Positions 1 to 8,880 of a stretch of 64,000 bases of DNA are shown here, in pieces. Position numbers and translations under genes: made by a program. Each line of letters starts with the position of its first letter. The stretch's first letter is position 1. Below the pieces are notes generated by a model. It made no database searches and had not been told where the DNA came from. It was given only the letters and a program-made list of their open reading frames with translations. The stretch comes from Acidimicrobiales bacterium (GTDB lineage: Bacteria; Actinomycetota; Acidimicrobiia; Acidimicrobiales; UBA8592), in contig JACERY010000002.1 of NCBI GenBank assembly GCA_013912105.1, forward strand, positions 1 through 64,000. Direction: 5' to 3'.

Positions 1-177
1 TTGATCCAGACGAGGAAGCTCCTGAGTGTATAACTGATCCTGATTGTGATGATGATGGCATTCTTGATCCAGACGAGGAAGCTCCTGAGTGTATAACTGA
101 TCCTGATTGTGATGATGATGGCATTCTTGATCCAGACGAGGAAGCTCCTGAGTGCATAACCGACCCAGATAGTGCAT
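1..177 (+). repeat. 63-bp coding tandem repeat, about 2.8 copies visible
   Basis: Copies start at 1, 64 and 127. The first two are identical as far as can be read, and the third diverges only near its end (tgcataaccgacccagat). The unit is a multiple of three and codes for 21 residues. The array continues beyond the left edge, so the true copy number is unknown. Confidence 0.95.
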
Positions 178-911
178 GCGGAATCACACCTACAGAACCC
201 GAATCTCCTAAAGAACCTGAAGCTGAAGATGCTAAAGAAATCGAAGATGGTGAGGAGAAGGTCCCTTCAGCTGTTCAGGAACTTTCAGACGATCCATTCC
301 CTTGGTGGATAGTGCTCCTCATGGTATTAGCTGTTCTTGCGCTAATGCGAATCTGGCTACTCGTATACATGAAACGACGATCACCGATCATTACTCACAT
401 AGCAATATCAGAACTTACAGAACCAACACAATTTGAAGAGCGAGATGAGATGTCCTCATTAGTAGATTTTGAAGTCAACCCAGGAATAGAGTATCTATCT
501 GACGATCCAGACCTTACTGAAGTCAAATTTACGATACGCATAAACGACGGAAAACTTGAACATGGAAGTAGCTCAAGCTCATATACTCTAGACCCAGATC
601 TACCGAGTCATGATTTGCAGTTAGAAACGCTACCCAGTGTCGTCAGTATAAACGGAATAGTCTCAGAAATAATATGGGCTATAAAAGCTAAACGAGCAAT
701 GGGAACAACCTTTACAATTGAGTTTGAAGTAGATGGAGAATGGGTAAAAATTTCAGATATAGCTTCAGAGGTCAATACAGAAGGTAAAGCATTAAACATC
801 TATCCTTATTGTCGTCTCGTTGCGAAATTTCCATTTGGGATGAAACGTTTCTCCCCACCAGCACCACTAGGGCTCATTAGCCTTGAGGGCACAGACCAAC
901 CGACCTCTTAG
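3..911 (+). CDS. Membrane-anchored protein with Asp-rich Ca-binding-like tandem repeats (5' truncated)
   Basis: The reading frame is open from the left edge, so only the C-terminal ~302 residues are visible. It begins with three nearly identical 21-residue repeats (core DPDCDDDGILDPDEE, two cysteines each) that resemble thrombospondin type-3/calcium-binding repeats. A Glu/Pro/Lys-rich spacer follows, then one membrane helix near nt 300-370 (starting at FPWWIV) with basic residues after it, and a ~175-residue soluble domain that I do not recognise. The order suggests the repeats lie outside the cell and the C-terminal domain inside. It converges on the next gene with a 7-bp gap. Function unknown; a surface or adhesion role is inference only. 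Confidence 0.8.
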   Translation, partial: DPDEEAPECITDPDCDDDGILDPDEEAPECITDPDCDDDGILDPDEEAPECITDPDSACGITPTEPESPKEPEAEDAKEIEDGEEKVPSAVQELSDDPFPWWIVLLMVLAVLALMRIWLLVYMKRRSPIITHIAISELTEPTQFEERDEMSSLVDFEVNPGIEYLSDDPDLTEVKFTIRINDGKLEHGSSSSSYTLDPDLPSHDLQLETLPSVVSINGIVSEIIWAIKAKRAMGTTFTIEFEVDGEWVKISDIASEVNTEGKALNIYPYCRLVAKFPFGMKRFSPPAPLGLISLEGTDQPTS

Positions 912-918
912 TCCACAA

Positions 919-1479
919 TCAGCAGCTTAGTGGAATGATCAAAGCAGCCTCCGATTTAGCCCCATCTAAGTCAGTCGCATGTGATAGAAGCAGAACATAA
1001 GCCTGTTCGGTAGCTGGAATAGGAAACGTTGCAGAGGCGATCACTGGAACGGCGAATTCTCTTCCTTCGTTAATAAACGAGCTCAAATCTATACTTTCCT
1101 CTCCTACTTGTGCAGACAAGTCAATCGTGACCATGTTCCCGTCGGTGTCATTGGCAGAAATAGTTACCGATACTGACTCATCCGCATCAATCGAATCTAA
1201 GCAGTCTGGACCATCAAGCATAATTGTTGGAGCCTTGTTATTAGGCTCTTGCTCTATAACAAATGGCAATGGGGTAGACGAAACAGCACCTGGTTTATTT
1301 TGTAAAGGTTTGGACGCACTTTCTTCAGAAGGTAGTTCCGCAGATTCAGGTGAAATATCATTTTCGTTGCTATCTGATTGTGCAAGAACAACAACAACGA
1401 ACGGAAGCACAACAGCAAAGACTAGAAATACGGCAACCCAGCGAACATATTTCTGACGGCTTCCACGGCGGCTAGGCAT
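919..1479 (-). CDS. Small membrane-anchored protein with Ig-like outer domain
   Basis: About 186 residues. A basic N-terminus (SRRGSRQK) is followed by a hydrophobic helix (FLVFAVVLPFVVVV) and then a Ser/Glu/Pro-rich linker and a beta-rich domain containing DTDG and DLDG turns, like cadherin or bacterial Ig-like folds. A cysteine in the middle and a C-terminal cysteine could pair. The start is placed at the ATG at 1479, not the upstream GTG at 1506, because TACGAT lies exactly six bases before this ATG (leaderless pattern). It is divergent from the MFS gene. I do not recognise the family. Confidence 0.7.
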   Translation of the reverse strand: MPSRRGSRQKYVRWVAVFLVFAVVLPFVVVVLAQSDSNENDISPESAELPSEESASKPLQNKPGAVSSTPLPFVIEQEPNNKAPTIMLDGPDCLDSIDADESVSVTISANDTDGNMVTIDLSAQVGEESIDLSSFINEGREFAVPVIASATFPIPATEQAYVLLLSHATDLDGAKSEAALIIPLSC

Positions 1480-1485
1480 GACACT

Positions 1486-1491
1486 ATCGTA
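1486..1491 (-). promoter_or_regulatory. Leaderless -10 element (TACGAT) for 919-1479
   Basis: On the minus strand TACGAT is followed by six bases and then the ATG, so transcription would begin at the start codon. Confidence 0.5.
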
Positions 1492-1547
1492 GCCCTTCGC
1501 AGGCACCTAATTTAGTGATCATGCACGAGGACCTAATTATCCCGAGA

Positions 1548-1553
1548 TAGTCT
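1548..1553 (+). promoter_or_regulatory. Leaderless -10 element (TAGTCT) for the MFS gene
   Basis: TAGTCT, six bases, then the GTG start at 1560. No Shine-Dalgarno sequence is present. Confidence 0.5.
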
Positions 1554-1559
1554 TCATCG

Positions 1560-3047
1560 GTGGGTCCATCGTCTCCTGAATTAAATAACCTTAACAGCAT
1601 CTGGAAAGGGGAATATCTACCCATCACTCTTGCTAACTTAACTGTGGTAGCTGTTGCCGCCTTTGATGGTTTGGCTATTGTGGCAGCTCTTCCAAATATC
1701 GCAAAAGACCTAGGAAACGTATCGCTCTCGCCATGGGTATTGACTGCTTACCTTGCGACGTCTGCTTTAGCTGCGATAGTAGCCGGACCCATTATAGACA
1801 CGATAGGAGTACGTAGAACCTTTCAAATCACTGGACTCTGGTTCCTTTTCACAAGTGCCTTAGCTGCAATTGCTCCCTCGATGACGCTACTCATCGCAGC
1901 TAGATCCCTTCAAGGAATAGGTGGAGGACTAGTTATAGCTGTGGCTCTTGCATCAGTTGGGCTTGCATATCCTGATGATCTCAGGCCAACTGCTTTTGCA
2001 GCTAACTCAATGGTGTGGGGCACTCTTGGGCTGGGCGGTCCTGTGCTTGCTGGAGCTCTCCTTGAGCTAAGCGGATGGCGTCTTATTTTTGTAGTGCAAC
2101 TTCCCATAACCGCAATAGCACTTGGCATGGGATGGAGACGACTGCCAGACGTAGCTGCTAATCAGAAAGACAGAAAACTGAACTTTGATATTTCAGGCAT
2201 TGCATTGCTCTCTATCTGCATTATCGCTTCGTTAATTGCAGTAAGTGAGTTCACAGAATCGCCACCTTTGGCAGGAATACTTTTGTTAACAACAGGTCTC
2301 TTTACTTTTCTCTATTGGCGTCATTCTGGAAGCACCACTAATCCAGTTCTCCTTCAACGGCATTTGATGAAATTCCCGCTAAACCGAATTCATATCGCAT
2401 CTGCATTAGCACTCATCACAGGTCTAGCGACCGACAATTACTTACCGCTTTACATGCAAACAACAAGGGAGCGTTCTGAAGCATTTGCATCATTTTCAGT
2501 AGTTTTTCTCACAGTTGGTTGGACTGTGGCAGCATTTGCTACGAGTAAGTTCCTCAAAAGAAGAAAAGAAGAAGATGTTATTCTTCTCGGATCAATACTC
2601 ATGATCCCTTCTGTGCTTCTAGCAGGAATATCTGTTTCATTTACACTTGGATTAATAATACTTTTTGGAGCCTATTTCTTAATAGGAGCGTCCATAGGAT
2701 TTATCTCCACATCTGGCTTAACACTTCTGCAATCATCAAGTACCCCGGAAGAAATGGGACGAACCAATAGCGCTCACCAATTCCTTCGAACGTTAGCAAT
2801 TACTTATGGTGTAGCTATTGGAGGAGCGATCCTGCTTGCAGTCGTTAAAGCAAGAACTGGAGATGTGGAGTCCGTTCGTAAAGTATTATCGGGCGATAGC
2901 TTTACTGTTGGTGCAGAGACCACAGAGGCTATTGGGAGCGGCCTTGCATGGGCGCATGTCTTTAGTGGAGGCACTGCTTGTCTTTGCCTACTAATAGCTA
3001 TTTCTCTTTACCAAAAACAAAAAAGTGTTTCAAGAGTTTCAATTTAA
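1560..3047 (+). CDS. MFS transporter, DHA2-like drug/metabolite exporter
   Basis: 495 residues and highly hydrophobic, with about 12-14 membrane helices. It has the MFS motif-A region after helix 2 (GPIIDTIGVRRTF), the motif-B area with RSLQGIGGG, and a motif-C-like G-rich segment (GTLGLGGPVLAGALLE) typical of drug/H+ antiporters. Start is GTG at 1560, supported by TAGTCT six bases upstream. It stands alone ahead of the molybdenum hydroxylase operon, 101 bp before its first gene, so a role in exporting or importing pathway compounds is possible but not shown. Substrate unknown. Confidence 0.85.
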   Translation: MGPSSPELNNLNSIWKGEYLPITLANLTVVAVAAFDGLAIVAALPNIAKDLGNVSLSPWVLTAYLATSALAAIVAGPIIDTIGVRRTFQITGLWFLFTSALAAIAPSMTLLIAARSLQGIGGGLVIAVALASVGLAYPDDLRPTAFAANSMVWGTLGLGGPVLAGALLELSGWRLIFVVQLPITAIALGMGWRRLPDVAANQKDRKLNFDISGIALLSICIIASLIAVSEFTESPPLAGILLLTTGLFTFLYWRHSGSTTNPVLLQRHLMKFPLNRIHIASALALITGLATDNYLPLYMQTTRERSEAFASFSVVFLTVGWTVAAFATSKFLKRRKEEDVILLGSILMIPSVLLAGISVSFTLGLIILFGAYFLIGASIGFISTSGLTLLQSSSTPEEMGRTNSAHQFLRTLAITYGVAIGGAILLAVVKARTGDVESVRKVLSGDSFTVGAETTEAIGSGLAWAHVFSGGTACLCLLIAISLYQKQKSVSRVSI

Positions 3048-3049
3048 CG

Positions 3050-3079
3050 TTGGACGCTACAAGAAGTAACGGCTAAATT
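3050..3079 (+). promoter_or_regulatory. Possible promoter of the selenium-type molybdenum hydroxylase operon
   Basis: TTGGAC (3050-3055), an 18-base spacer and TAAATT (3074-3079) lie in the only sizeable gap before the eight-gene operon. The match to consensus is modest, so this is a weak proposal. Confidence 0.25.
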
Positions 3080-3148
3080 TAAAGAACAATTTAGATGAAC
3101 TCAACCGGAGGCGTATCCCCGGACGGGCCATATAGAGAGGAGTTTAGT

Positions 3149-3901
3149 ATGCCCAGCGTACTTGCTTATCACCGCCCTGAAAGCCTTGATGAAGCTCAGA
3201 AGTTAGCATCCCAAATAAATACTGTTCTAATAGGTGGAGGTACTCTTGTCATACCTGAAGTGCTTTCGAACCCAACGAACGAAGCAGTGATAGTAGACCT
3301 GCAAGCAGTAGGTCTCTCAGGAGTATCATCAGAGCTTACTGACGGTCAAAACTCAGTAAAAGTTGGGGCTATGACAAGATTGTCCGACTTGATAGAAAAT
3401 CAGGAAATACCGACCCTTCTTCAAGAATTATCAACAAAAGAACTTCCCTCAACGCTTCGAACTCAAGCGACAACGGGCGGAACTATTGCTGACCGCAATG
3501 GTGAAAGCATATTACTCTCTGGATTCTTAACTCTGGGTGCTGATATCGAAATAAATGGTGCAGATTGGATTCCGCTTAGTCAACTTCTCCAATCTAAATC
3601 AATCGAAGGAATAATCACTGCTGTGAAGTTTCAAGTTCCGTCCCCGCAATCAAAGACATCCTTCCAATCAGTAGGAAGAACACCAATGGATACTCCGATC
3701 GTTTCAGCGATTGGAATTTCTGGCTCTAAAGGAAACCCCCAAATAGCACTCACAGGGGTAGCAGAAGTCCCTGTTCTCATTAACGAAGTCGCTGATCTCG
3801 AAAACCTGAAGCCTAAGAGTGACTTCAGAGGAACGTCAAACTATAGAAAACACCTTGCTTCTATTCTCTATTTCCGAGTAGCGAAAGAGGTAAGAATATG
3901 A
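3149..3901 (+). CDS. FAD-binding subunit of molybdenum hydroxylase (YgfM/XdhB-like)
   Basis: 250 residues. It has the CO-dehydrogenase flavoprotein-type FAD fold with IGGGTLVIPE near the N-terminus and a diverged second FAD loop (TTGGTIADRNGES), where the family usually has GGN-A. In this family the subunit passes electrons from the 2Fe-2S clusters to NAD or another acceptor. The start is set at the ATG at 3149 because AGAGAGGAG lies just upstream; an in-frame ATG at 3095 is less likely. It overlaps the hydroxylase gene by 4 bp, so the two should be co-translated. It is more diverged than the FAD subunit at 32003-32851. Best comparison is E. coli YgfM. Confidence 0.8.
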   Translation: MPSVLAYHRPESLDEAQKLASQINTVLIGGGTLVIPEVLSNPTNEAVIVDLQAVGLSGVSSELTDGQNSVKVGAMTRLSDLIENQEIPTLLQELSTKELPSTLRTQATTGGTIADRNGESILLSGFLTLGADIEINGADWIPLSQLLQSKSIEGIITAVKFQVPSPQSKTSFQSVGRTPMDTPIVSAIGISGSKGNPQIALTGVAEVPVLINEVADLENLKPKSDFRGTSNYRKHLASILYFRVAKEVRI

Positions 3902-6822
3902 AAATTTCCTTCACGCTGAATGAAATGGAAATAATGACGGACGTAGAACTTCACGAAACTCTTTTGCAACTTTTAAGGCGACGCGGAATGATCAGCGTAA
4001 GGTATGGTTCTGGCTCGGGTGAAACAGGAGCCTCAGCAGTTCTTATAGATGGCAGATTAACTAGCACTGATTGTATGCTGGCTATCCAAATAGATGGGCA
4101 TGACGTAAAGACTGTTGAATGGTTTAACAAAGCTGAATTGCATCCGATTCAAGCAGCATTTGTTGCAACGGGGGCTATGCAATCAGGTTACTCAACCCCA
4201 GCGATGATCCTAGGAACATGGGAATTATTAAACCAGAACCCTAACCCAACAGAACATGAAGTAAGAGATATGCTCTCAGGAATATTGGATAGAGAAACAG
4301 CCTATATTAAACCTGTTGAAGCGGTTCTTAGAGCAGCGGCGCTACTGAGAGGCGAAACAAACGAACCTTTCGGGCCAATCTACCTACCTCCACTCACAGA
4401 TGGTAAAAATCCCGCAGAAGTGAATCCGAATGACAGAGGATTAGAAGCGTCGTCTGCTGTCCCGAGAGTCGTTCCATCAAAAGATGTACCTGAAATGGCA
4501 GTTGTTGGTAAACCTGAAGTTAAAGTCGATGCAGTTCGACTGGTTAAAGGCAATCCAGCTTTTACCGATGACTTTGAAGAACGAGGCCAGTTAGTTGCTA
4601 AAGTTCTTCGCAGCCCTCACGCACACGCGAACATAATTGAGATTGATGACTCTAAGGCTGTAGCGCTTCCCGGAGTCCATGCAGTATTGCATTACAAAAA
4701 TACTCCGAGAATTAAGTACGCATCTGGAGGTCAAAGTTGGCCTAACCCTCACCCGCATGATCAGGTAAGTTTCGATAATAAAGTTCGTCACGTGGGTGAC
4801 CGCGTTGCTGCCGTTGCCGCGGAAACAGAAGAAATTGCCCGTAAAGCTCTTGGTCTAATAGATGTAGAGTATGAGGTTCTCCCATACGTATTAGATGAAA
4901 TCGAAACCAAAAAGATTGGCGCTCCAGTCATACACGATGAAGATGACACTGAGGAAATATTTGACGCAGAAAGGAATATAGTTCTTCGAATTGAAGCCGA
5001 ACGAGGGGATGTAGAAAAAGCAGCGGAAGAAGCGGACTATGTCTTTGAAGACACATTCAAAGTGCATCAAGTCCAGCAAGTCCCAATAGAACCGCATATT
5101 TCAGTTGCGTGGTTAGACAGTGATGAAAGGCTCGTAGTTCGTACTGCCACTCAAGTTCCATTCCACGTGAGAAGAATGTTAGCTCCATTAATAAATAGAG
5201 ATATTAAAGATGTGCGCGTAATCAAACCAAGAATTGGTGGTGGTTTTGGGGCGAAACAAGAAATGCTTATTGAAGACATTGTCGCACACCTTGCCATAGC
5301 AACAAGGCGTCCTGTGAAGCTAGAATTGGACCGAAGCGAAGAATTTATTGGATCAAGGTCGCGTCACCCTCAGACACTTACTTTCACCACCGGTGTTTCT
5401 AAAGAAGGCAAACTGCTCTCGCAAAAATTAGAAATAGTAGGTAACACCGGACCGTACGGAACTCATGGACAAACAGTGCAAACTGTAGCTGGTCTTCGTG
5501 GTCTGACGTCTTATAACGCCGAAAGTAAAAAATTTGATTGTGATGTTGTCTATACCAATACCCCGGTAGCAGGAGCATACCGAGGATACGGTGCCCCACA
5601 GGCCGAATTCGCCTTGGAAGCGCATATGGAAGACATAGCACACGCACTTGATTTGGATCCGATCGAATTTAAAAGACTTAATTGGGTCAAGGTCGGAGAT
5701 GAACTTAATATTGCCCCCCACTTAGGAGAACGTGCTGTTGACCCAGAAGATATTGATGAATACCCCCGGATAACATCAAATGGAATAGAGGAATGCGTTG
5801 CCCAAGGTAAACGGGCAATTGGGTGGCATAGAAAAGACGATCCAGACTGGGTAAAACCTCAAGAGAACCCCAATATACGAAGAGGCCTTGGATTTGCCTT
5901 TTGTATGCATGGAACTGCCATTCCATTCCTTGATATGGGGGGCTGTAGCATCAAAATCAACGATGATGGCTCTTTCAATATGCTTGTTGGAGCTACTGAT
6001 CTTGGAACAGGTGCTGATACTGTCCTTGGGCAAATCGCGGCCGAAGTATTAGGAGTTTCACTAAATGATATACAAGTCTATTCGTCCGACACAGACGTTA
6101 CCCCATTTGATACCGGTGCCTATGCTTCAAGCACAACCTACATATCAGGAACTGCAGCAAAACTTGCCGCAGAAAAAGTACGAGAACGACTAAAGGAACG
6201 CGCCGCAAAGATTTTAGGTGTCAAAGAGCCTTGCACCATTGAACTACGGGATAGGAAAGCTCATGCCCCCGATGGGTCCTTCGTTTCAATTGAGGATATA
6301 GCAATGGAAGCATTTCACCTAGAAGACCATGAACAAATTATGGGAACAGCTTCTTATGTCTCACCTGAATGTCCGGCACCTTTCGCGGCGCAATTCGCAG
6401 AGATAGAAGTAGATATTGATACTGGCCAAGTTACTGTTACGAAACTGGTGATGGCGGTTGATTGTGGTGTAGCGATAAATCCGGTCACTGCATCAGGACA
6501 GGTTGAAGGAGGGATGTTGCAGGCTCTTGGATATGCGCACTGTGAAGAATATGCGTTTGATAATAAGGGAAGAATGATAAACGACAGCTTAGGACCTTAC
6601 AAAATCTATCGGGCTGATGAAATGCCAGAGTTCGAAGTGTTTCTCATCCAAACCATGGAAGACTCCGGACCGTTTGGAGCTAAAGCCGTAGCAGAAATAC
6701 CTAAGGACGGAGTTGCCCCGGCACTTAGAAATGCAATTCTTCATGCTACCGGAGCAAAAATTAACGAGATACCGTTCACACCAGAACGTGTTTGGAATAA
6801 AATAACTGAAATCGAGAGCTGA
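3898..6822 (+). CDS. XdhD-like molybdenum hydroxylase with degenerate 2Fe-2S domain
   Basis: 974 residues: an N-terminal ~150-residue 2Fe-2S-type domain fused to a molybdopterin-binding domain. The Mo half has GGGFGAKQ (~447), AYRGYGAPQ (~560), a GATDLGTG loop, and GAKAVAE (~927) holding the catalytic glutamate, so it looks active. The N-terminal domain aligns over its whole length with the family but its metal ligands are replaced: G37/S38, T43 and S46 replace the first three cysteines, S96 and S99 stand in QSGYSTP (normally QCGFCTP), and D131/E133 in LDRETAY (normally LCRCTGY). Only C59 may match a ligand. The fused length, the GGQS-PxPxPxD segment and the gene neighbours match the E. coli XdhD (probable selenium-dependent hydroxylase) family. 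Substrate is probably a purine-like N-heterocycle. Confidence 0.88.
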   Translation: MKISFTLNEMEIMTDVELHETLLQLLRRRGMISVRYGSGSGETGASAVLIDGRLTSTDCMLAIQIDGHDVKTVEWFNKAELHPIQAAFVATGAMQSGYSTPAMILGTWELLNQNPNPTEHEVRDMLSGILDRETAYIKPVEAVLRAAALLRGETNEPFGPIYLPPLTDGKNPAEVNPNDRGLEASSAVPRVVPSKDVPEMAVVGKPEVKVDAVRLVKGNPAFTDDFEERGQLVAKVLRSPHAHANIIEIDDSKAVALPGVHAVLHYKNTPRIKYASGGQSWPNPHPHDQVSFDNKVRHVGDRVAAVAAETEEIARKALGLIDVEYEVLPYVLDEIETKKIGAPVIHDEDDTEEIFDAERNIVLRIEAERGDVEKAAEEADYVFEDTFKVHQVQQVPIEPHISVAWLDSDERLVVRTATQVPFHVRRMLAPLINRDIKDVRVIKPRIGGGFGAKQEMLIEDIVAHLAIATRRPVKLELDRSEEFIGSRSRHPQTLTFTTGVSKEGKLLSQKLEIVGNTGPYGTHGQTVQTVAGLRGLTSYNAESKKFDCDVVYTNTPVAGAYRGYGAPQAEFALEAHMEDIAHALDLDPIEFKRLNWVKVGDELNIAPHLGERAVDPEDIDEYPRITSNGIEECVAQGKRAIGWHRKDDPDWVKPQENPNIRRGLGFAFCMHGTAIPFLDMGGCSIKINDDGSFNMLVGATDLGTGADTVLGQIAAEVLGVSLNDIQVYSSDTDVTPFDTGAYASSTTYISGTAAKLAAEKVRERLKERAAKILGVKEPCTIELRDRKAHAPDGSFVSIEDIAMEAFHLEDHEQIMGTASYVSPECPAPFAAQFAEIEVDIDTGQVTVTKLVMAVDCGVAINPVTASGQVEGGMLQALGYAHCEEYAFDNKGRMINDSLGPYKIYRADEMPEFEVFLIQTMEDSGPFGAKAVAEIPKDGVAPALRNAILHATGAKINEIPFTPERVWNKITEIES

Positions 6823-6826
6823 TTTT

Positions 6827-7573
6827 ATGGACCGATTTCAAGGTAAATGTGTTTTCCTTACAGGTGCATCAACCGGAATTGGGAGAGCTACATCTAAACG
6901 CCTAGCCTCTGAAGGGGCTTCCCTATACCTCGTTGATGTCAATCAGGAAGAGTTGGAAAAGACGGTTAAAGAATGTTCTGAACACAATACCAAAGTCCAA
7001 TATGCCATCTGCGATGTCTCAAACGAGAAAGATGTCTCAGACGCAATTCATGGAATGGTTTATGAATTTGGCGGTATTAATACGGTGATCAATGTCGCTG
7101 GAATTCAAATTTGGCAGCACTCTCATAAGCACTCACTTGAAGATTTTGAAAGAACTTTAGCAGTGAACTTAACTGGCACATTCTTAGTATGCCGAGAAGC
7201 ACTTCCTCACTTACTTAAGGAAGGAGGCTCAATAATTAACACTTCCTCAACAACTGCACTAGCTGGAATACCATATTCAGCAGCATATGCTGCAAGTAAA
7301 GCTGGAGTTTTGGCACTTACGAAATCATTGGCTGTCGAATATGGAAAACAAGGTTTACAAGTTAATTGCATTAACCCAGGTGGCATAAAAACTGCAATGT
7401 CAAAAATGCCACCCATAGAAGAGCCAAATATGGATCTACTACTAAGGCAAAGCCCCCTAGCAAATTTTGCTGACCCAGAGAGTGTCGCTGGACTTATAGC
7501 GTATCTTGCCTCGAGCGAAGCACGCCATATCAATGGTGAATCAATCCGCATTGACGGGGGCGCTCTAGCATGA
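6827..7573 (+). CDS. SDR-family NAD(P)-dependent oxidoreductase
   Basis: 248 residues, the usual length for classical short-chain dehydrogenases. It shows the nucleotide-binding TGASTGIG (12-19), an NVAG element at 89-92, the catalytic S140/Y154/K158 set (YAASK) and a PGG motif after strand 6. Asp37 (VDVN) points to NAD rather than NADP. It begins 4 bp after the hydroxylase and overlaps the next gene by 4 bp (ATGA), so it is a true operon member. SDR genes are not part of the usual YqeB/YqeC gene set, which makes its role here interesting; the substrate is unknown. Confidence 0.88.
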   Translation: MDRFQGKCVFLTGASTGIGRATSKRLASEGASLYLVDVNQEELEKTVKECSEHNTKVQYAICDVSNEKDVSDAIHGMVYEFGGINTVINVAGIQIWQHSHKHSLEDFERTLAVNLTGTFLVCREALPHLLKEGGSIINTSSTTALAGIPYSAAYAASKAGVLALTKSLAVEYGKQGLQVNCINPGGIKTAMSKMPPIEEPNMDLLLRQSPLANFADPESVAGLIAYLASSEARHINGESIRIDGGALA

Positions 7574-8880
7574 CGTTAATCATGGCAGGTTGGCTTATAA
7601 CTTCTCCAGATGAGATACCAAGAGAAAAATACGGAGTTCGCGTCTTGGGAAACACTGTCGTCGACGTAGGCCCGAATCAAAATTTGATGAAGAACTATCC
7701 GGATGATGACGTCGTTGATGCAAAAGAGCATATTGTGCTTCCTGGATTCGTTAACGCCCATACGCACTTATACGGCGTGCTAGCACATGGTATTCCTGTC
7801 GATAATCCTCCAGCTGACTTTTGGGAATTCCTTAAGGACTATTGGTGGCCCAAAATAGAAGACTCGCTTGATAAAGAGATGATCGCTGCAGCTACGACAT
7901 GGGCATGCATAGAAATGCTTCAATCCGGAACGACAACCTTCTATGACATATTAGAGGCACCAAACTCGCTTCCAGGTGGGTTACTCACTGAAAGGAACAT
8001 AGTAAAAAATAGCGGGCTTCGGGGGATACTCAGCTTTGAAGCAACAGAACGGTCAGGAGAAAAAGCTGCCCTAATGGGTGTCGAGGAGAATATCGCTTTG
8101 CACGAAATATCAAAAAGTGACGAACTCATCTCGGGTATGATGTGTCTTCACACGACTTTTACATGTTCGAAAGATTTTATACACGAAACTCATTTAAAAG
8201 CTAAAGAAGTTGGGTTAGGACTCCACGTCCACTGCAACGAAGGGCAATATGAAGGTATTTGGTGTGAAGATAGGTATGGTTTGCGCCCCTTAGAGATTTA
8301 CGAAGATCTAGGTGTAACAAATTCGAAATTTATAGCTAGTCAATGTGTGCATCTTTCGGAAGAGGAAAAACTAATTATTCAGAAAAATAAAGTAAATGTA
8401 ACGCATATGCCCTTAGCTAATTGTGAAGTAGGGGGTGGAATAGCACCTATCCCTGAACTGCGTGATCTTGGAGTTGTGATTGGATTAGGAAGCGATGGTT
8501 ATATAAATGACTTTTATGAGGTGATGAGAGGCGCTTTCTTTGTTCACAAGGCAAGACTACAAGACCCTGGAGTCATGCAAGCTGAGGCTGTCCTAGAAAT
8601 GGCGACTATAGGAGGAGCTAAGGCATTGGGTCTTGAGAATGTAGGAAAAATTCAAGAAGGATTTTCTGCAGATTTGCAAATTATTGATGCAAGATTCCCT
8701 ACTCCAATCACTGAAGAGAATTTAATAGAACAAGTTGTGTTGTGGAGAAGTGCTAGGCATGTTAGCGACGTAATGATTGCAGGAGAATGGCAGGTTCGTG
8801 ACAACCAAATATTAGGTATAGATGTAGAGCAAGCAAGAACAACTCTTCACCTGCAAGCAAAGCGATTGTGGGAAAAATGA
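7570..8880 (+). CDS. SsnA/TrzA-like metal-dependent aminohydrolase
   Basis: 436 residues, the full length of the amidohydrolase family including the N-terminal beta-sandwich strands. Metal-site motifs are NAHTHLYG, HVHCNEG and the late GLGSDG aspartate; WWPKIEDSLD and SGTTTFYD also match the SsnA/guanine deaminase group. Proteins of this group deaminate guanine, 8-oxoguanine, s-triazines or similar rings. It overlaps both neighbours by 4 bp. With the XdhD-like enzyme and YqeB/YqeC it copies the E. coli ssnA-xdhD neighbourhood, so a heterocycle deaminase supplying or using the hydroxylase is the likely role. Confidence 0.85.
   Translation: MTLIMAGWLITSPDEIPREKYGVRVLGNTVVDVGPNQNLMKNYPDDDVVDAKEHIVLPGFVNAHTHLYGVLAHGIPVDNPPADFWEFLKDYWWPKIEDSLDKEMIAAATTWACIEMLQSGTTTFYDILEAPNSLPGGLLTERNIVKNSGLRGILSFEATERSGEKAALMGVEENIALHEISKSDELISGMMCLHTTFTCSKDFIHETHLKAKEVGLGLHVHCNEGQYEGIWCEDRYGLRPLEIYEDLGVTNSKFIASQCVHLSEEEKLIIQKNKVNVTHMPLANCEVGGGIAPIPELRDLGVVIGLGSDGYINDFYEVMRGAFFVHKARLQDPGVMQAEAVLEMATIGGAKALGLENVGKIQEGFSADLQIIDARFPTPITEENLIEQVVLWRSARHVSDVMIAGEWQVRDNQILGIDVEQARTTLHLQAKRLWEK

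Noticed and set aside
4591..6033. Several long open frames on the minus strand opposite the XdhD-like gene
   Set aside because: They lie fully inside a well-supported gene, have no family motifs, and read like shadow translation.
3898..6822. Pseudogene explanation for the cysteine-poor Fe-S domain
   Set aside because: The frame is open throughout, the domain keeps its length and other conserved residues, and the Mo active-site motifs are intact; substitution looks selective.
3898..6822. In-frame UGA selenocysteine in the selenium-type hydroxylases
   Set aside because: No internal stop codons occur in either candidate; this enzyme class is thought to use a labile selenium ligand on molybdenum, not selenocysteine.
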